This document shows, piece by piece, positions 7,638 through 16,622 of a stretch of 64,000 nt of DNA. The position numbers and the translations under genes were made by a program. The DNA is taken from the NCBI RefSeq assembly GCF_019469265.1, contig NZ_CP048268.1, forward strand, positions 348,501 to 412,500. The letters are read 5' to 3'. The stretch is from Lactobacillus panisapium. GTDB lineage: Bacteria > Bacillota > Bacilli > Lactobacillales > Lactobacillaceae. The stretch's first letter is position 1. Each line of letters begins with the position of its first letter. The notes below the pieces were generated by a model that had not been told where the DNA came from, made no database searches, and saw nothing but the letters and a program-made list of their open reading frames with translations.

Positions 7638-8135
7638 ATGATTGCAGCTCTCAGAGTAGATGAAAGATTAATACATGGTCAAATTTCAATGAGTTGGAGT
7701 AAGGCCCTAAAGATTAAAGGCATTGTTGTTGCCAATGATAAGGCGGCAGCAGATGACATGCAAAAAATGATGCTTAAAATGGCAGCCCCGTCAGAATTAA
7801 AGACAATTGTCCTATCAGTTGATAATGCAATTGAATTATTAAATGATGAACGCTCTAAACAAATGCGTCTGTTAGTCATTACAACAACCGTTAAGGATGC
7901 TTTGACAATTGCCGATGGCGTTAATGAAAAACCTGAGCAGGTCAATATCGGCAACGCCGGCAAAATGGGGGCAAAGGGTGACGAAATAACTTTAACAAAG
8001 GAAGTTCGCTTGTCACCAGATGAGATTGACTACCTAAGAAAATTGGTAGAGGAATATCCAGATACTTATTTCCAAGGCACTCCAAATATGGAAAAGCATT
8101 CGGGTAAAGAAGTTTTGCAGAAAATTGATAAGTAG
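7638..8135 (+). CDS. PTS system mannose/fructose/sorbose-family EIIB component
   Basis: A 165-residue IIB of the mannose family, starting MIAALRVDERLIHGQ, where the His of LIHGQ takes phosphate from IIA and donates it to the incoming sugar. It starts 12 bases after the IIA gene with AAGGAG upstream. The family transfers phosphate through His rather than Cys, as seen here. Confidence 0.93.
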   Translation: MIAALRVDERLIHGQISMSWSKALKIKGIVVANDKAAADDMQKMMLKMAAPSELKTIVLSVDNAIELLNDERSKQMRLLVITTTVKDALTIADGVNEKPEQVNIGNAGKMGAKGDEITLTKEVRLSPDEIDYLRKLVEEYPDTYFQGTPNMEKHSGKEVLQKIDK

Positions 8136-8145
8136 GAGGTAAATA

Positions 8146-8973
8146 ATGTTTTATGATGCTTTAATGACTGCAATAGCGGTTTTTGTAGGCACGGCTGGCC
8201 ATGAATTTTTTGGTAATGCCATGCTTAGCAGGCCAATTGTTGTTGCACCCTTATTGGGCTTTTTACTGGGAGATATTCACACAGGCTTACTTGTCGGTGC
8301 GTCAGTAGAAACAATCTTTATGGGGGTTGTCAATATTGGTATTTCTAGTACGGCCGAGCCAGCATTAGCTGCGGCTTTGGCAACTGTGTTCACTATTCAG
8401 TCCGGTAATATGGGAGCCAATATTACTTTGGCCTTCCCACTGGCTGTTCTTGGTCTACAATTCTTGAATATGATTTTATCCTTTGTAATTGGGCCATTCG
8501 CTCCTCTTTTTGCTAAATTTGCTAGAAAAGGGGAAGACAAGAAAATGGTTGGCTTGCACTTTGGCTTATGGTTTTTACACTATGGCCTATATTCATTAAT
8601 TCCATTTTTTGCAGTTTTATTTGGATCAAAGGCTGTTCAAATTGCATTGCAAGCTATCCCTAAGTCGATTATGAACGGTTTAACGGTTGCAGGTAATTTA
8701 CTTCCAGCAGTCGGGATGGCAATGTTGCTTCTGTTATTATGGGATAACAAATTGGCCCAATATTACTTCTTGGGTGTTGTTCTTATGGCTTACCTAAAAT
8801 TGCCTTTAATGGCAATAGCAGTTATTGCAGCAATTGTCGCCGTAGCAATTGCTGAACGTGACATGAGTGAAATTAAACTTGCTAAAAACAGACCCGCTGC
8901 TTCGGCTAATAATCAAGCTGATCAGTCGGCCAAAAAGACGTTTAGTCAGGAAGAGGAGGACTTCTTCGCATGA
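8146..8973 (+). CDS. PTS system mannose-family EIIC component
   Basis: A 275-residue membrane protein with many hydrophobic segments and the IIC-Man hallmark near the start (SRPIVVAPLLGFLLGD, GASVETIFMGVVNIG). With IID it forms the translocation channel. The hydrophilic tail (about residues 240-275, KNRPAASANNQADQSAK) is charged and low in complexity. The last four bases overlap the IID start (ATGA), so the two are translationally coupled. Confidence 0.93.
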   Translation: MFYDALMTAIAVFVGTAGHEFFGNAMLSRPIVVAPLLGFLLGDIHTGLLVGASVETIFMGVVNIGISSTAEPALAAALATVFTIQSGNMGANITLAFPLAVLGLQFLNMILSFVIGPFAPLFAKFARKGEDKKMVGLHFGLWFLHYGLYSLIPFFAVLFGSKAVQIALQAIPKSIMNGLTVAGNLLPAVGMAMLLLLLWDNKLAQYYFLGVVLMAYLKLPLMAIAVIAAIVAVAIAERDMSEIKLAKNRPAASANNQADQSAKKTFSQEEEDFFA

Positions 8974-9797
8974 AATTGACACAAGATTTATCTAAAGATG
9001 AAAAGAAAATGATTCGGAGCATGTTTTGGCGCTCCTCAACAATGTATATTTCCGTTAACCCCGTTTTAATGGGCGGTGGCGGTTTCTGCTTCTCGTTAAT
9101 GCCATTTATTAACAAATTTTACAAGCATGATGAAGCGGGAAGACGTAAGGCCTTAGAACGGGAAACGGCATACTTTAGTACAACTGTTCCAATGTCAACA
9201 TTTGTCATGGGGATTGCGGCCTCAATGGAAAAAGAAAATAGTAAAGAGCCCAACTTTAATGCTGATTCTATTAATGCGGTTAAAACTAGTTTAATGGGAC
9301 CATTAGCGGGTATCGGCGATTCCTTATTCTGGGGAGTCTGGCGGGCAGTTTGTGCCGCTTTAGCTATTAATTTTGCTCAAAATGGTAATTTCCTTGCACC
9401 GATTATCTTTTTGGTAATGTTTAACATTCCTAACTATATTATTCGTTATTACGGCGGCTTTTTAGGCTATTCATTAGGTTCTAGTTACGTTAAAAAGCTG
9501 TACGAAAATGGCTTGATGAATGTATTAACCAAGGCGGCTAGTATTTTAGGCCTAGTGATGGTCGGTGCCATGACTGTCCAGATGGTAATTTTTAAGACAA
9601 CAATTAAATGGACGATGGGCGGAAAAACGATAATGGATGTTCAGTCCGTGATTGATCAGATCTTTAAGGGCCTGTTACCAGTAGCCATCACTTTAATCTG
9701 CTATAAGCTGTTAAAGGACAAAAAGATTGGTGTTATCAGTTTAATCTTTGCAATTGTTGTTTTATCAGTTATCGCTTCATTAATTGGAATAGTCTAA
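8970..9797 (+). CDS. PTS system mannose-family EIID component
   Basis: A 275-residue IID-Man protein (PVLMGGGGFCFSLMPFINKFY, TSLMGPLAGIGDSLFWG are family landmarks), with membrane segments concentrated in the second half. It works with IIC in sugar uptake. Its stop is one base before the next start codon, so the glycosidase gene is in the same transcript. Members of this class import hexoses but also disaccharides such as sorbose-, fructose- or mannose-type sugars; the substrate here must be judged from the two enzymes that follow. Confidence 0.93.
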   Translation: MKLTQDLSKDEKKMIRSMFWRSSTMYISVNPVLMGGGGFCFSLMPFINKFYKHDEAGRRKALERETAYFSTTVPMSTFVMGIAASMEKENSKEPNFNADSINAVKTSLMGPLAGIGDSLFWGVWRAVCAALAINFAQNGNFLAPIIFLVMFNIPNYIIRYYGGFLGYSLGSSYVKKLYENGLMNVLTKAASILGLVMVGAMTVQMVIFKTTIKWTMGGKTIMDVQSVIDQIFKGLLPVAITLICYKLLKDKKIGVISLIFAIVVLSVIASLIGIV

Positions 9798-9798
9798 G

Positions 9799-11949
9799 AT
9801 GAATTATGATATCCAAAATATTATTAAGATCGGTTGGCAGACGCCGTTAAATGAGTTTTACAATGTAAAAACTAGTGAAGATCAAGAAGTTTCTGCTAAT
9901 CGATGCAGTTATTATAGTGACTTGCTTCCTAGTCAAGATTTTTCAGTTGAAGTCAGTAATCAAAAAATGCTTGCTAGCCTGTCAGCAACGGGCAAGATAA
10001 AGTCTATTAGCTTTTTTAGAGAAGCATATTATACTGAAGACAAGCCGGGAACTTGGGTTTCAAATGGCTTTGTTCAAGAACAGAATCTTGATACAGAAGT
10101 CGAAATAGCTAAACAAACAAAATCGCTGTCTAGTGCCGACCACCAAGTAGATTACGATTTGATGTTTAATATCATACCGCGGTTTATTCACCACTATCCG
10201 GCAGCTAATGTTTTACAACTATTTTTGCCAATTTATCAAAAAAATGGGCAAGCAATTAGTGGGCTAATTGAGCTATGTGCAATTAAAAGTAAGAATAAAG
10301 CGGATAAGATTATTTTTCCTAATTGCTATCATCTGAAATATTCAGATCGCCACCATCTTAAGCTGGATTATAGTGAAGATCAGCGTGTGCTGGCGAAAAA
10401 GAGTGGCTGGTTAGTGATAACGGATCCGAATGCTACTTTTAATGTTTCAAAGGATACGATAAGTCAAATAATTTCTGCTTCATTTATTCAAACAAAGCGT
10501 AAATTTGGCAAGCTTGAAATGAAGGATAATCCCAAATTGGCAGCCTTAATTATGCGCAAATCTGTCAATGCTCTGAACAGTATTTGCTGTTCAACATCTG
10601 GAGAAGTAGTGGGAGCAAATTGGGGCTCAAGTCCGGTTATTAACCGAACGTGGCTACGCGATATGTTTTATGCTAGTTTACCAGCAATTTATTTTGATCA
10701 TGATCTAGCTAAAAAGATTATTTTGTGGTTTGCCCAATTTGAAATTAAGCCGCGTGGTGACAAATTTGCTGGTGGTATTCAGCATTCAGTTGTCAATTCA
10801 TTAAATAGTACTATTTTACTGACTCTTTATTTGCAACAAACAAATGACATTGCATTTCTTAAGCAACATCCCCAGGTTTGGCAACATATTTTATATGTAA
10901 TTAATTACCTGATAGCCCATCGTGATCAAAAATATGGTTTAGTACAATCAGAATGGCTTTCTGACGGGATTGCTTTGGGTAAATTCCATACGGGAACACA
11001 AATTGCGTTTTGGGCTGCTCTAAGTGGTTTAAGTAAAATTTATCGTCAGGTTTTGGATGATGAAGTAGAAGCAACTTATTATGCCGAAGTGGCTAATGAC
11101 CTTAAAAATAACATTAAGAAATATTGCCTAGTCAAAGACAAAAAAGGTAATAAAAAGTTTCCAGAAGGAATTAACCCTGGTGGTAATAAGTTAGCGGTTG
11201 ATGCCCGTATATACGAAAAGGACCTTTTGGACCAAGGATTGGACTTTTTAACGCGTGTAACGAAAAACCAGCAGATAAATTTGGAATTTCACGATGGTGA
11301 AGAAACTGATACGACTTTAGCCCCATTTTATGGTTTTAATGATGTTCTTGATAAATGTTATCTGAATACCCTAAAATTTGCGGCTAGTTCAGAAAATCCT
11401 AGCTACAGTTCTTTAAGTAAGGGAATTTCTTGGGGAAATCAATCTGAAGCGACATTTCCTGGTTATATTACTTTACTTATGGGCACAGTTGATGAGTCAC
11501 AAAAATTTGATGATGAGATTACTTTGCTTTCCAAACTAACTGATTTAGATGGCAGCTGGTGGTGGTGGCCATATGAAGTTGGAAAGAGTGGCAAAAATGT
11601 GGTGCGCTTTAATCATTGTGGTAAATGTGGTTGGAGTGATGGAACTTTCAGCGTATTAATGATAAAAAATCTATTGGGAATCAAATATGATGCGCCTGAA
11701 CGTACATTTTGCCTTGCACCATTGAAATGCGTACCTAGTTTTACCTGGCAGCATTTTCCATTAACTAATGATTTAACTATTGATATTGCTTATCAAAAGG
11801 ATGGGGATAGTCAGAAATTGGAGCTAGCCCTTCATGGTACTTTTACCCAGGCAATTTCAGTTACATTTAGCCCGCAACAAGCGGCTACCGTTAAAAGTGA
11901 GCGGCTAACGGTTGGTAAAGATATTCAACTTGAAACAGAGGTTAGATAG
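9799..11949 (+). CDS. Putative (alpha/alpha)6-barrel glycoside hydrolase
   Basis: A 716-residue protein without signal peptide, so cytoplasmic. The first roughly 240 residues look like a beta-sandwich domain. The rest has alternating helices with motifs seen in six-hairpin glycosidases: RTWLRDMFYASLPAIY (about 286-301), GGIQHSVVNSLNS, SWGNQSEATFPGY and DGSWWWWPYEVG, followed by FNHCGKCGWSDGTFS. I do not recognise the GH family with certainty; an alpha-linked glucan or fructoside substrate is possible. It starts one base after the IID stop, has no separate promoter, and should hydrolyse the imported (probably phosphorylated) oligosaccharide. Confidence 0.65.
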   Translation: MNYDIQNIIKIGWQTPLNEFYNVKTSEDQEVSANRCSYYSDLLPSQDFSVEVSNQKMLASLSATGKIKSISFFREAYYTEDKPGTWVSNGFVQEQNLDTEVEIAKQTKSLSSADHQVDYDLMFNIIPRFIHHYPAANVLQLFLPIYQKNGQAISGLIELCAIKSKNKADKIIFPNCYHLKYSDRHHLKLDYSEDQRVLAKKSGWLVITDPNATFNVSKDTISQIISASFIQTKRKFGKLEMKDNPKLAALIMRKSVNALNSICCSTSGEVVGANWGSSPVINRTWLRDMFYASLPAIYFDHDLAKKIILWFAQFEIKPRGDKFAGGIQHSVVNSLNSTILLTLYLQQTNDIAFLKQHPQVWQHILYVINYLIAHRDQKYGLVQSEWLSDGIALGKFHTGTQIAFWAALSGLSKIYRQVLDDEVEATYYAEVANDLKNNIKKYCLVKDKKGNKKFPEGINPGGNKLAVDARIYEKDLLDQGLDFLTRVTKNQQINLEFHDGEETDTTLAPFYGFNDVLDKCYLNTLKFAASSENPSYSSLSKGISWGNQSEATFPGYITLLMGTVDESQKFDDEITLLSKLTDLDGSWWWWPYEVGKSGKNVVRFNHCGKCGWSDGTFSVLMIKNLLGIKYDAPERTFCLAPLKCVPSFTWQHFPLTNDLTIDIAYQKDGDSQKLELALHGTFTQAISVTFSPQQAATVKSERLTVGKDIQLETEVR

Positions 11950-13065
11950 ATGTTCAACAATTTAACAGAATTTTCTTCATTTGAAACTAGGGCAATTACG
12001 CCAGAAAACCCGACAGGTGAAAAAGGAAAAGCGGCTATGACGGCTAGTAATCTAGGAAAATCACGTAAGGGCAGGGCAAGCATTACGTTACCGCAAAATG
12101 AGGAGGTCACAATTGCTGAGATAAAGGGTGCCGGAGTTATTAAGCACCTTTGGTTTACAATTCGTGATCATACAGAAATGGGCAGTTTCATTATGCGTAA
12201 TACAATTTTGCGAATTTACTGGGATAATGAAACAGTTCCAGCAGTTAATTGTCCTTTAGGTGATTTCTTCTGCAATGGTTTTGGTGAGCGCTACAATGTA
12301 AATTCTTGTCCAATTGTGGTGGCCCCTTCGGGAGGGATGAACTCCTATTTTGAAATGCCTTTTAAAAAGGCTGCCAAAATCACGATTACTAACTTGTTTA
12401 AACAAGATATCCGTTCTTTTTTCTATACAATTAATTATGAACTGCATGAAGAAACTGATGTAAAGAATAAATTGTATTTTCATGCATATTGGAATAGAGA
12501 ACGAGAAACAAAAATTAAACAAGATTACAGTTTATTGCCACAGATTAATGACTATGGTTATTATATCGGTACTTTTATTGCCTTAACGGCTTTAGAGCGC
12601 TATTGGTGGGGTGAAGGTGAATTTAAATTTTATCTTGATAATGATCAGGAATTTCCAACTGTGACTTCTACCGGAATGGAAGATTATTTTGGTGGTGCTT
12701 GGGCATTTCACCAGAATAATCAAGATGGCACAACATCAATGGCCACATTTTGTACACCTTACCTTGGTTTTCCTTATCATAGCAATATTGATCATTCCCG
12801 AGAGCATTTTAGTACCGGAAAACCTAATTCGCCACATGCCTTTGGTAATGATGGATTACCCCAGAATGCTTTGTATCGTTGGCATTTAGTTGATCCAATT
12901 GAATTTAAGCAGAATATTCATGTTACTCTGCAGCAAATTGGCAATGATGATATCGGCTTATTCGAACGAAGTGATGACTTATCTTCGGTTGCCTATTGGT
13001 ATGGTAGTAAAGCAGCCGGAATCAAAACGGACTTACCAACATTAACAAGTCTGCGGCCACGTTAA
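11950..13065 (+). CDS. DUF2961 protein, GH172-like alpha-fructofuranosidase/arabinofuranosidase
   Basis: A 371-residue protein starting directly after the previous stop codon. It has the DUF2961 landmarks: an N-terminal region ending GKAAMTASNLGKSRKGRAS, IKHLWFTIRDH, PLGDFFCNGFG and the acidic TSTGMEDYFGGAWAFHQ segment, where the Glu of the (T/M)EDYF motif is a candidate catalytic residue. Members of DUF2961 have been characterised as GH172 enzymes acting on alpha-D-fructofuranosides (difructose dianhydride) and alpha-D-arabinofuranosides. Being cytoplasmic and in a PTS operon, it likely cleaves or rearranges an imported fructose-containing disaccharide. The family is clear; the substrate is inference. 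Confidence 0.8.
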   Translation: MFNNLTEFSSFETRAITPENPTGEKGKAAMTASNLGKSRKGRASITLPQNEEVTIAEIKGAGVIKHLWFTIRDHTEMGSFIMRNTILRIYWDNETVPAVNCPLGDFFCNGFGERYNVNSCPIVVAPSGGMNSYFEMPFKKAAKITITNLFKQDIRSFFYTINYELHEETDVKNKLYFHAYWNRERETKIKQDYSLLPQINDYGYYIGTFIALTALERYWWGEGEFKFYLDNDQEFPTVTSTGMEDYFGGAWAFHQNNQDGTTSMATFCTPYLGFPYHSNIDHSREHFSTGKPNSPHAFGNDGLPQNALYRWHLVDPIEFKQNIHVTLQQIGNDDIGLFERSDDLSSVAYWYGSKAAGIKTDLPTLTSLRPR

Positions 13066-13097
13066 CGGGGTTATTACTAAAGTTACTTGAAGTTTGC

Positions 13098-13103
13098 TAT
13101 AAT
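13098..13103 (+). promoter_or_regulatory. Extended -10 promoter of rpoN
   Basis: TGCTATAAT gives a perfect TATAAT with the TGn extension; the -35 is poor. Transcription from here would begin near 13110, downstream of the ATG at 13102, which supports 13129 as the rpoN start. Confidence 0.55.
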
Positions 13104-13128
13104 GGCTGTGAAAAAGGAGAAAAAGCCG

Positions 13129-14391
13129 ATGACACGATTGCAAAAAATGGTCTTAAAACCGAAAGAGCAGTTAGTTACGCGGCTTTTTTTGTCGCCCAAG
13201 CTCAAGCAAAACCTAACTGTTTTATCCTATAGTACTTATGACTTAGTCGCTGCAATGAAAGACTTAAGCGAAAGTGATCCCTTTGTTTCCTTAGGTAAAT
13301 CACAAGAAGAAAGTCATAATTTAGAATGGCTTAAGGATAGTGAAAGTGAGAGCTTACTCGATCATTTGTTAGCACAGGTGCGTTTAAGTGACTGGAATAA
13401 TAAAGTTAAAAAGGCAGTTAAGCTCTTAATCTATCATCTAGCTGATGACGGCTATTTACGAACCGACTTGGCTGAAATTGCACAGGGAGCTGAATTTTCA
13501 ATTGATGAACTGCAAAAGGCTAAGGAATTTTTGCAGACACTTGACCCGTGCGGAATTGGAGCTAAAGACTTAAATGAGTGTTTATTAATCCAGGCAGAAC
13601 AAAAAAAGGATTTTGACCAAGTTGCGTTACAGATCTTATTAGCTGATGACTTAGAAATGCTGGCAGATCCGCAAAAGTGGGGACTTACGCAATTCTCTGA
13701 AAAGCAATTAGAAAATGCCTTAGCTTGTATTCAAACATTGGATCCTGCTCCAGCAAGTGAGTATACAACTGGTACTAACACACAATACTTACTACCAGAT
13801 TTAATTTTTAAGGTAGAAGATCAGCGACTGACTATTGAAACCTTTCAAGCGCAAATTCCAGAGCTATTGTTTGATGAGCAGACCTTTCAAGAATTGAAAG
13901 GCCAAGCAAAAGAGCGGCAATATTTTACGGAACAAAAACAGAGGTATCTTGAGTTAAAAAACGCAATTGAGCAACGACAACAGACCATTTTGCGTCTTGG
14001 TAAATACGTGGGGGAGTATCAACATGATTTTTTAATCACGTTGCAAAGAGAAAAGTTGAAACCATTGGGTCTTAAGGAAACCGCAAAGGCGTTGGATCTT
14101 GCTCCAAGTACGATTAGTAGGGCAATTAAAGACAAATATATCCAGTGTCAAAATAAGATTTTTAGTTTGAAAATGTTATTTCCGCGCCAAGTGGCACAGG
14201 ATTTATCCCAAGAACGAATTGAATATGATTTACAAGAATTGGTAAAAGCGGAAAACAGTCTTGAACCCTTAAGTGACCAGCAATTAGTTGCCATTTTTGC
14301 AAAACATGGAGTAGAGCTGAGTCGGCGGGTAATTGCAAAATACCGGAAAAAATTGGGCATACCTAATAGTTATCACCGTAAAAGAAGCTAA
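13129..14391 (+). CDS. rpoN: RNA polymerase sigma-54 factor
   Basis: A 420-residue sigma-54. The N-terminal activator-interacting region is Leu/Gln-rich (LSPKLKQNLTVLSYSTYDL). The core-binding region is central. A helix-turn-helix (LGLKETAKALDLAPSTISRAIKDKYI) recognises the -12 element and the RpoN box (ELSRRVIAKYRKKLGIP) at the C-terminus reads the -24 element. The start at 13129 has AAGGAG nine bases upstream. It follows the PTS-glycosidase operon, so this locus holds activator, promoter, target genes and the sigma factor together. No other sigma-54 target is visible in the window. Confidence 0.95.
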   Translation: MTRLQKMVLKPKEQLVTRLFLSPKLKQNLTVLSYSTYDLVAAMKDLSESDPFVSLGKSQEESHNLEWLKDSESESLLDHLLAQVRLSDWNNKVKKAVKLLIYHLADDGYLRTDLAEIAQGAEFSIDELQKAKEFLQTLDPCGIGAKDLNECLLIQAEQKKDFDQVALQILLADDLEMLADPQKWGLTQFSEKQLENALACIQTLDPAPASEYTTGTNTQYLLPDLIFKVEDQRLTIETFQAQIPELLFDEQTFQELKGQAKERQYFTEQKQRYLELKNAIEQRQQTILRLGKYVGEYQHDFLITLQREKLKPLGLKETAKALDLAPSTISRAIKDKYIQCQNKIFSLKMLFPRQVAQDLSQERIEYDLQELVKAENSLEPLSDQQLVAIFAKHGVELSRRVIAKYRKKLGIPNSYHRKRS

Positions 14392-14406
14392 TAATTTTAC
14401 CCAAAT

Positions 14407-14439
14407 AAAAAGCTTAGTGCTGTAGCACTAAGCTTTTTT
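14407..14439. terminator. Bidirectional terminator, rpoN / aldo-keto reductase
   Basis: AAAAAGCTTAGTGC and GCACTAAGCTTTTTT pair around TGTA between two convergent genes; both flanks give U-runs. Confidence 0.9.
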
Positions 14440-14450
14440 GTTAATAATTT

Positions 14451-15392
14451 TTAAGGTAAGTCATTACCAGCTGCTAAGTAGATATCGTACCATTCTTGTG
14501 CGGTCAGTCGAATATCTGCCCCTTTGGCACTGTCAACGATATGCGCTGGCGTCATTGTCCCAATAATTACTTGGTCGATTGCAGGATGACGCAAAATCCA
14601 TGCCGCCGCGATGGCATTCTTGGAAACACCTTTTTGATCCGCAATTTTTTGTAAAGCATCATTAACTTCAGGGAATTTAGGATTACCAATGAAGTTGCCC
14701 TCAATTTGACCGTATTGGAATGGTGACCATGCCTGCACCGTCATGTGGCGCAAACGTGAGTAATCAAGGATGCCACGATCATGATCAATGCTGCGTGCAT
14801 CTGTCATATTGGTGTGAATATTAAAATCAATTGGACCAGTATGCATGACACTTACTTGCAGTTGATTAATTAATAGTTTTTGACTTAAACCAGCTTGCAA
14901 TAATTCAACTTGCATTGGGTTAAAGTTGGAGACACCAAAGTGCCGTACCTTGCCTTCCTGTTGCAGTTGATCGAAGGCAGCAGCGATTTCTGCTGGATCC
15001 ATTAAAGCATCAGGTCTGTGAAGTAGTAAGCTATCCAAGTAATCAATTTTCATTCTCGAAAGAATACCGTCAACGGCAGCAATGATGTGCTTTTTAGAAA
15101 AATCGTACCGCGTAGTTTTATAATCAAGGGCTTCGTTTTCATAAATACCCGTCTTAGATTGAATATAAAAGTCGTCGCGCTTAAGTGAAGACTTTGCCAA
15201 AGCTTCACCAAAAATTTCCTCGGACTTGCCGTGTCCATAAATATCAGAAGAGTCGATATAGTTGATACCGCAGTCATGTGCTGTTTCAAGAGCCGTTACT
15301 GCATCAGCTACTTTTAATTGATTCATCCGCATAATGCCAAAAGCAATTGCAGAAGCTGTGAAGTTGGTATTGCCAATTTTAATTTGTCTCAT
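14451..15392 (-). CDS. Aldo/keto reductase (YdhF-like)
   Basis: A 313-residue NADPH-dependent oxidoreductase of the aldo/keto reductase family. The catalytic tetrad is visible: Asp and Tyr in NYIDSSDIYGHGKSEE, Lys in YIQSKTG, and His in SLLLHRPD. The phosphate-binding segment near the C-terminus (ILRHPAIDQVIIGTMTPAH) marks the YdhF-type subgroup. It has its own AGGAGG site, stands alone between terminators and points away from the lactate-dehydrogenase-type gene. Physiological substrate is unknown. Confidence 0.9.
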   Translation of the reverse strand: MRQIKIGNTNFTASAIAFGIMRMNQLKVADAVTALETAHDCGINYIDSSDIYGHGKSEEIFGEALAKSSLKRDDFYIQSKTGIYENEALDYKTTRYDFSKKHIIAAVDGILSRMKIDYLDSLLLHRPDALMDPAEIAAAFDQLQQEGKVRHFGVSNFNPMQVELLQAGLSQKLLINQLQVSVMHTGPIDFNIHTNMTDARSIDHDRGILDYSRLRHMTVQAWSPFQYGQIEGNFIGNPKFPEVNDALQKIADQKGVSKNAIAAAWILRHPAIDQVIIGTMTPAHIVDSAKGADIRLTAQEWYDIYLAAGNDLP

Positions 15393-15590
15393 ATTATACC
15401 TCCTGCTTTTTAGTATAAGACAAACTGGCGGGAAAGTGCGCGTTACAGTGAAATTTAATTTTTACTGAAAACATCTCTTAAAAATACTAATATTTTTTTA
15501 AAGTTAAATTTATTTTAAGATAAAAACGTAATATAATAAAAGATACAATTTTTATTTATAGACTTAAAGTCTAATTAGGAGGGAAAAGTT

Positions 15591-16499
15591 ATGAGTAATA
15601 AGATTGGGATCATCGGTGACGGCCATGTTGGGAGTACTGTGGCACAACAGTTAATTATTTCGGGATTAGTTGATGATTTGGTTTTAATCGATGAAAATAA
15701 GGCAAAAGTAACCGCTGATGAACTAGATTTTCAAGATGCCATGGCTAACTTAAAGCACCACGTTAATATTGTCATCAATGATTACTCCGCCTTAAAAGAT
15801 GCGGATATTATAATTAGTGCTTTTGGTAATATTGCGTTAGAAGCTGGCGGCGAACGGTTTGCGGAATTGAAATTTAATAAAGAAAGAATTGGTGCGATTG
15901 CTTCCGCAATTAAGGAAAGTGGCTTTAATGGTATTTTAGTTGCAATCACTAATCCAGTTGATGCGATTACTAGCATGTACCAGGAATTGACGGGCTTACC
16001 GAAAAAGCACGTCATTGGTACTGGTACCTTGCTCGACACTGCACGGATGAAACGAGCAGTGGGCTCCCGCTTGCACGTTGATCCCCGCTCAGTTGAAGGC
16101 TTTAACCTAGGGGAACACGGTAATTCACAATTTACGGCTTGGTCGACAGTTAAGGTCTTGGAAAAACCAATTACGGAGCTGGCTAAAGAACAATCGTGGA
16201 AGTTGGAAGACTTAAATGATGAAATTAAATTTGGTGGTCAAACTGTCTACAAGGGTAAGCAATATACTAACTATGGTATTTCAGCGGCTGTAACTCGTTT
16301 GGTTGAAACAATTGAAAGTGACGCCCACACTGAGATGCCAGTTTCTAATTACCAGGAAAAGTACGGCACTTATTTATCATACCCAGCAATCGTTGGTCGC
16401 GATGGAATAATTCAGCAAGTTGAATTATCATTAACCGAGGAAGAAGAAAAGCTGCTAGAGGCTTCTGCCGCAACAATTAAGGAAAAATCACAAGATTAA
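15591..16499 (+). CDS. L-2-hydroxyisocaproate dehydrogenase (LDH superfamily)
   Basis: A 302-residue NAD-dependent 2-hydroxyacid dehydrogenase. It has the Rossmann GxGxxG motif in a GDGHVG form (IGIIGDGHVGSTVAQQ), VAITNPVDAIT, GTGTLLDTARMK with the catalytic Arg, and GEHGNSQF with the catalytic His. Features DFQDAMANLKHHVNIVINDY and DPRSVEGFNLGEHG match the L-HicDH branch rather than plain lactate dehydrogenase. L-HicDH reduces 2-oxo acids from branched-chain and aromatic amino acids, which would recycle NAD and yield hydroxy acids. It is monocistronic, with AGGAGGG before the ATG. Confidence 0.85.
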   Translation: MSNKIGIIGDGHVGSTVAQQLIISGLVDDLVLIDENKAKVTADELDFQDAMANLKHHVNIVINDYSALKDADIIISAFGNIALEAGGERFAELKFNKERIGAIASAIKESGFNGILVAITNPVDAITSMYQELTGLPKKHVIGTGTLLDTARMKRAVGSRLHVDPRSVEGFNLGEHGNSQFTAWSTVKVLEKPITELAKEQSWKLEDLNDEIKFGGQTVYKGKQYTNYGISAAVTRLVETIESDAHTEMPVSNYQEKYGTYLSYPAIVGRDGIIQQVELSLTEEEEKLLEASAATIKEKSQD

Positions 16500-16512
16500 G
16501 TAGTATTCTGGG

Positions 16513-16542
16513 GAAATGGTGACTATATAGTTGCCATTTTTT
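16513..16542 (+). terminator. Terminator after L-HicDH
   Basis: AAATGG-T-GACTA/TAGTT-G-CCATTT hairpin followed by T-rich sequence, 14 bases after the stop codon. Confidence 0.75.
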
Positions 16543-16622
16543 GCTTATATTTAAAAATAAGATGCATATGAAAATTAGTTGCGGTATTCTTATAGTAATG
16601 AAAGTGATTACAGGAGACTCAT

